NCBI GenBank assembly: GCA_017463255.1
Contig: JAFTPP010000032.1
Location: 574,267 to 638,266 of the forward strand
From: Lachnospiraceae bacterium
GTDB lineage: Bacteria; Bacillota; Clostridia; Lachnospirales; Lachnospiraceae
Reading direction: 5' to 3'
Length of the DNA: 64,000 nt
A program made the position numbers and the translations under genes. How positions within the stretch are numbered: position 1 is the stretch's first letter; the number at the start of each line of letters is the position of its first letter. A model generated the notes under the pieces. The model was not told the DNA's origin, ran no database searches, and worked only from the letters and a program-made list of their open reading frames with translations. Positions 63,878-64,000 of this stretch are shown one piece after another.

Positions 63878-64000
63878 CTACCTTAACCTCGTCCTAAATT
63901 CATCCAATACTGTTCCATTTACTCCCACCACACAGATATCCGGATATGCTTCCAATCCTCTTCCATCTCTGTAGGCTCTTACTACTATCTCATAATCCGA
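63878..64000 (-). CDS. 3' end of an unknown gene (5' part off window)
   Basis: The last 40 codons of a minus-strand gene: SDYEIVVRAYRDGRGLEAYP, then a hydrophobic DICVVGVNGTVLDEF and RTRLR-stop. It enters from beyond the right edge and is probably another T7SS locus gene. Its last 97 bases have a copy at 61966-62062. Confidence 0.7.
   Translation of the reverse strand, partial: SDYEIVVRAYRDGRGLEAYPDICVVGVNGTVLDEFRTRLR

Overview
The window is low-GC Firmicutes DNA, most likely from a gut Lachnospiraceae relative (Roseburia/Agathobacter/Eubacterium type). Signs are the cysE-cysS-mrnC-rlmB-sigH order, a cysteine T-box, single-chain PurL, AddAB, a TPP riboswitch before thiT, and many strong GGAGG ribosome binding sites. 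The family placement is inference; the gene calls rest on motifs visible in the sequence.

Positions 1-9,997 hold lrgAB, a stand-alone glycyl-radical protein, two leucine tRNAs, an M19 dipeptidase, a class I amidotransferase-like hydrolase, a GH31 alpha-glycosidase next to a LacI-sensor/GGDEF protein, and hflX. Positions 10,000-19,000 hold tRNA-Pro, pepD, tRNA-Thr, the sigH-rlmB-mrnC-cysS-cysE operon behind a T-box, a PD-(D/E)XK protein and ispF. Positions 19,100-29,600 hold an SH3/transglutaminase lipoprotein, a Cys-rich protein, a striking array of 53-bp hairpin repeats, a hemerythrin, tRNA-Met and tRNA-Val, argS, queH, a GGDEF/EAL protein and a MATE transporter. Positions 29,600-52,400 hold purL, a pair of AstE/AspA-like proteins (one with its metal ligands lost), TetR, a cyclic-nucleotide-binding protein, a HAD-CPBP fusion, thiT under a TPP riboswitch, addAB, tRNA-Trp, a UDP-sugar pyrophosphorylase and radA.

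From about 52,400 to the right edge the DNA is accessory. It starts with PD-(D/E)XK genes and relics carrying in-frame tandem repeats. A type VII secretion (T7SSb) effector locus follows: an FHA membrane protein, a WXG100 protein, DUF4176, YwqH-like and Lap-like helpers, a membrane protein, an LXG toxin and its probable immunity gene. An IS110 element with an amber-interrupted transposase lies beside an orphan toxin tail and its putative immunity gene. At the right edge a two-gene cassette (two-TM sensor-like protein plus P-loop kinase-like protein) is bounded by two copies of a 97-bp gene end and a promoter module. That promoter module also precedes the WXG100 and FHA genes.

Nearly all genes lie on the minus strand. 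The strongest candidates for something new are the hairpin array at 21,414-21,846, the cassette and shared promoter module at 61,890-64,000, the six alternating complementary blocks in the cysE leader, and the two palindromic leader elements upstream of hflX and addB.
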